From Parafannyhessea umbonata (GTDB lineage: Bacteria > Actinomycetota > Coriobacteriia > Coriobacteriales > Atopobiaceae): a DNA stretch of 64,000 nt. The notes under the pieces are model-generated. The model saw only the letters and a list, made by a program, of their open reading frames with translations, was not told the origin of the DNA and did no database searches. Shown here piece by piece: positions 61,839-64,000 of the stretch. The translations under genes were made by a program, and so were the position numbers. The DNA lies in assembly GCF_012844235.1 (NCBI RefSeq), contig NZ_JABAGR010000008.1:1-64000 (forward strand), in the 5' to 3' direction. Each line of letters begins with the position of its first letter. Positions within the stretch are counted from its first letter, which is position 1.

Positions 61839-61925
61839 GCGCCCCAAGTCGCCTCCGCGCGACGCCTGCGTTGGGCGATGCGGTACGGCGACGCGCCACA
61901 CAAAGCGATATTGAGAAGCGACATC

Positions 61926-61957
61926 ATGGCCGGGCGTCCCGCGGGGCGTCCGGCCAT
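61926..61957 (-). terminator. Terminator hairpin after the Sel1-repeat gene
   Basis: ATGGCCGGGCGTCC pairs with GGGCGTCCGGCCAT (two G-U pairs) around CGCG, five bases beyond the Sel1 gene stop and before a GATGTCGCTTCTC tail on the minus strand. It may also end the convergent amidotransferase transcript. Confidence 0.65.
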
Positions 61958-61961
61958 CCCT

Positions 61962-62831
61962 CTAGAAGTCGAGGTCGGAGTCCTCTTCATCCAAGAGCGC
62001 GCGTGCGACCTCCTGCCCCTCGATCGCCTCGCGCAGCCGCCTCTTGTAGTAGTGCTGGCCGTCCGCGATGTCGATGCGCAGGCCGACCTCGGCGTCTTGG
62101 AACAGCTTCAGCGCGCGAAGGGGGTCGGCGTCGATTCCCCACCTCTCGCACTCCGGGTCGACGAGCAGCTGCGCGATGCGGACGGCCGGCTGTGCGCGCT
62201 CCACGACGCCCTGGGAGAGCTCGAGGCTGTGCTCCCAGAGCATGTGGGCCCTGCGCATGTCGCGCTCGACGGCCTTGCCGCGCGCGTACATGTCTCCCAG
62301 CTTGTACGCGGCCTCGAACGAGGGGGCGAGCGCGGCGGCGAGCGAGTAGCACTCGTACGCCTTCTGGTAGTCCGGCTTGCCCGTGCGGACGTACTCGTAG
62401 ATGTATCCCAGGTTGACGAGCGACTGGAGGTTGCCGTGGTCCACGGCCATCTGGTAGAGCTCCTTCGCCTTGGCGAAGTCCTGCTCGAAGAAGTCGCCGA
62501 GGTAGTAGTGCGCGCCGAGTGCGTTCATGCACGCGTCGCTCCCAAACGCGATGCCGACGCGGTACCCCGCGAGGAGCACGTCTTCCACCGAGGGGTCCTG
62601 GGCGAGCGCCTCCAGCACGTCGTCCTGGTTCTTCGTCACGAAGTCCGTGAACTCGTTCGGGTCGGGCGATATCGCCGCCTTGGCGAGGTCTTCGAGGAAG
62701 GAGTCGAGGTCGAGCGCGGGCTCCTCCTCGTCCGGGGCCTCGTCCTCCTCGCTGACCGAGAAGTCAACCTTTGCGAGGGTTGCGAGCCTCTTGAAGTCGT
62801 CCACGTTCGCAGTCCAGTCGTCTAAGCTCAT
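61962..62831 (-). CDS. Sel1-like/TPR repeat protein
   Basis: A 289-residue acidic protein. Residues about 20-50 are Asp/Glu-rich (SEEDEAPDEEEPALDLD). From about 95 there are Sel1-type helical repeats: ALGAHYYLGDFFEQDFAKAKELYQMAVDHGN, LVNLGYIYEYVRTGKPDYQKAYECYSLAAAL and KLGDMYARGKAVERDMRRAHMLWEHSLEL. Such repeats bind protein partners; no enzymatic motif and no signal peptide are visible. GGGAGGAAGCC precedes the ATG. It is usually annotated as a tetratricopeptide protein in Coriobacteriia; role unknown. Confidence 0.85.
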   Translation of the reverse strand: MSLDDWTANVDDFKRLATLAKVDFSVSEEDEAPDEEEPALDLDSFLEDLAKAAISPDPNEFTDFVTKNQDDVLEALAQDPSVEDVLLAGYRVGIAFGSDACMNALGAHYYLGDFFEQDFAKAKELYQMAVDHGNLQSLVNLGYIYEYVRTGKPDYQKAYECYSLAAALAPSFEAAYKLGDMYARGKAVERDMRRAHMLWEHSLELSQGVVERAQPAVRIAQLLVDPECERWGIDADPLRALKLFQDAEVGLRIDIADGQHYYKRRLREAIEGQEVARALLDEEDSDLDF

Positions 62832-63164
62832 GGCTTCCTCCCATCCGCGCCGCGCGCACATGCTTGACACGAGTTTCATGATGGGCCATGCGCCCGCGCG
62901 CGGCGTCGTCGCATCGGCGACCGCGGGTTCACGCCCCGCCGTGGCGCGTCGTCTGGTGCCCGCCGGGTGCCCCAAACAACAAATCTCGATTTGTTGTTTG
63001 GGCCGGTTGTGCCTCTAGCTGCGAAAACGTGATTTTGGGGCTTACAACAAATCGCGATTTGCTGTTTGGCGATGTGCGGGATGACGATTGTGCGCGGAGG
63101 TTTGGCACGAGGGGCCGCGCTGCGGCAACGAACGAGGCGGCCTCGTGCGCAGGCCGGGCCGGCG
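62832..63164. other. 333-base gap with two palindromes
   Basis: Between the AI-2E permease end and the Sel1 gene start (both minus). It holds two related AACAAATC...GATTTG palindromes and, to their left, the presumed Sel1 promoter. No open frame of interest. Confidence 0.45.
62971..63068. repeat. Two copies of a CAACAAATC-N-CGATTTGTTG-type palindrome
   Basis: Copy 1 (62971-63002) is a 14-bp perfect stem, CCCAAACAACAAAT / ATTTGTTGTTTGGG, around CTCG. Copy 2 (63044-63068) is ACAACAAATCGCGATTTGCTGT followed by TTGGC, with one mismatch. The two start about 70 bases apart and share AACAAATC and CGATTTG cores. They are strikingly AT-rich for this genome. Confidence 0.75.
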
Positions 63165-64000
63165 CTAGTTTCGCGCGTTGCGCCAGGCCACGTACTTCTC
63201 GAAGTAGATCTTTGCGAGCGCGGCGCACGGGACGGCGACGAACATGCCGACGACGCCTCCCACCTTGCCGCCGACGACGAGGGCGACTATCACGAGGATC
63301 GGGTGCACCTCGACGGAATCGGCCAGGATCTTTGGGTTCACGATCTGGCCGTCCACGAACTGTATGACGGCGAGCACGACGACGGCGAGCGCGAACGTGC
63401 GGACGTCGCCCGCGACGAGGCACGAGACCGCGGTGGACGCGTACGCCACGATGGGGCCGACGTAGGGGATGAGGTTGCCGATGCCCGTGGCGAGCCCGAT
63501 GAGGACGGCGTAGCGCACGCCGACGAGCTCGAGCGCGATGGTGACGGCGACGCCCATGAGCAGGGCGTCGATGAACTGCCCGCGCATGTAGCCCGCGAAC
63601 GCGTGGCGCACGTCGAGCGCGAACGCGTGCAGGTGGCCGTAGGCGCGTGTGCCCATAAGGGAGCGCAGCGTGCGGTCCCAGTACGTGGCGAGGTTGTGCG
63701 CGTCGATGAGGAAGTAGACGCAGAATATGACCGCGAGCACGCCGTTGGCGACGAAGTCCCTCACGGCGCCGACGCCGTCGGTCACGGTCTGGCCGAAGCT
63801 CGCGCCCGACGTGCCGAACACGCCGGCGACGGCCGACGCGGCATGCTCGAGCTCCGCCCTCGAGAACCCGAGCGTGGTGGCGGCGCGCGCGATGCCGTCG
63901 TAGGCGCGCGACATGCTGCGGGCGACGTAGTCCGCGAGCTCCGCGAGGTTGCCGAGCGAGACCGAGCGCACGCTGTCCGTGACGAAGGCGAGAAGGACGG
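63165..64000 (-). CDS. AI-2E family transporter (5' end outside window)
   Basis: The C-terminal ~278 residues of an AI-2E/PerM family permease. Visible helices include AVIFCVYFLIDAHNLATYW, ALLMGVAVTIALELVGVRYAVLIGLATGIGNLIPYVGPIVAY and the family-typical VVLAVIQFVDGQIVNPKILADSVEVHPILVIVALVVGGKVGGVVGMFVAVPCAA. Members export signalling or other small molecules, or exchange ions; substrate unknown. Full-length proteins are ~350-400 residues, so ~80-120 N-terminal residues lie beyond the window. Confidence 0.9.
   Translation of the reverse strand, partial: VLLAFVTDSVRSVSLGNLAELADYVARSMSRAYDGIARAATTLGFSRAELEHAASAVAGVFGTSGASFGQTVTDGVGAVRDFVANGVLAVIFCVYFLIDAHNLATYWDRTLRSLMGTRAYGHLHAFALDVRHAFAGYMRGQFIDALLMGVAVTIALELVGVRYAVLIGLATGIGNLIPYVGPIVAYASTAVSCLVAGDVRTFALAVVVLAVIQFVDGQIVNPKILADSVEVHPILVIVALVVGGKVGGVVGMFVAVPCAALAKIYFEKYVAWRNARN

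Overview
The window is GC-rich (roughly two thirds G+C by eye) and gene-dense. The gene set suggests an anaerobic actinobacterium of the class Coriobacteriia, most like Olsenella/Atopobiaceae: type III glutamine synthetase beside GltBD, a DUF438-PAS sensor, an old-yellow-enzyme/enoate-type reductase, an NADH oxidase, a TMD-SBD osmoprotectant transporter, a LexA box of the Gram-positive type, and frequent CTC/GAG and GCG codons. The genus is inferred, not proven. There is one tRNA (Val-GAC), no rRNA and no CRISPR array.

Layout. 0-0.6 kb: end of an unknown gene and an IS150-type IS3-family remnant. 0.7-7 kb: iron alcohol dehydrogenase, DUF1275, TatA, MarR, DegV, PrsW-type protease and an AAA/DUF4143 ATPase preceded by three 23-bp-spaced repeats. 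7.3-13.7 kb: tRNA-Val; an osmoprotectant operon (flavin/ferredoxin protein, permease-binding protein fusion, ATPase, Rrf2 regulator); a DUF2798 gene behind a probable attenuator; GntR divergent from a dimethylargininase-like enzyme. 13.8-20.7 kb: SOS-controlled UvrA2-like protein, dipeptidase, NADH oxidase, Dps, Rpn-type nuclease. 20.8-28.8 kb: enoate reductase-like flavoenzyme, a decayed MFS gene, nrdAB, and a 3-hydroxyacyl-CoA dehydrogenase. 29-34 kb: MFS exporter, HxlR/thioredoxin pair, ECF-like sigma factor overlapping a DUF4179 protein, Cys-rich pentapeptide-repeat protein. 34-44 kb: glycogen synthase with a histone-H1-like tail, HAD phosphatase, uracil-DNA glycosylase family protein, DUF389, LysR/EamA pair, and a DUF262-DUF1524-RAMA restriction-like protein preceded by six alternating inverted repeats. 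44-55 kb: nitrogen and purine block (purF, gltBD, type III glutamine synthetase). 55-64 kb: DUF438/PAS sensor, isoprenylcysteine-methyltransferase-like membrane protein, DUF1858 protein, lipoprotein plus a fused permease-ATPase ABC transporter, class II amidotransferase, Sel1-repeat protein and a truncated AI-2E family permease.

Together the genes cover ammonia assimilation (GlnN feeding GltBD and PurF), oxygen and redox defence (Nox, Dps, TrxA, aerobic RNR, several Cys-bearing regulators) and osmoprotection. The most unusual feature is not a gene. An 11-bp word, GGGCGAGAAGG, occurs exactly 15 times on both strands, with about 20 near-copies. Copies sit in intergenic gaps, in terminator-like inverted pairs and in flexible protein linkers, where they read (A)GEK(D). 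This looks like a selected genome-wide signal (uptake sequence, Chi-like site or dispersed terminator module). A second signal is an identical-architecture 22-bp palindrome in front of both nox and nrdAB.
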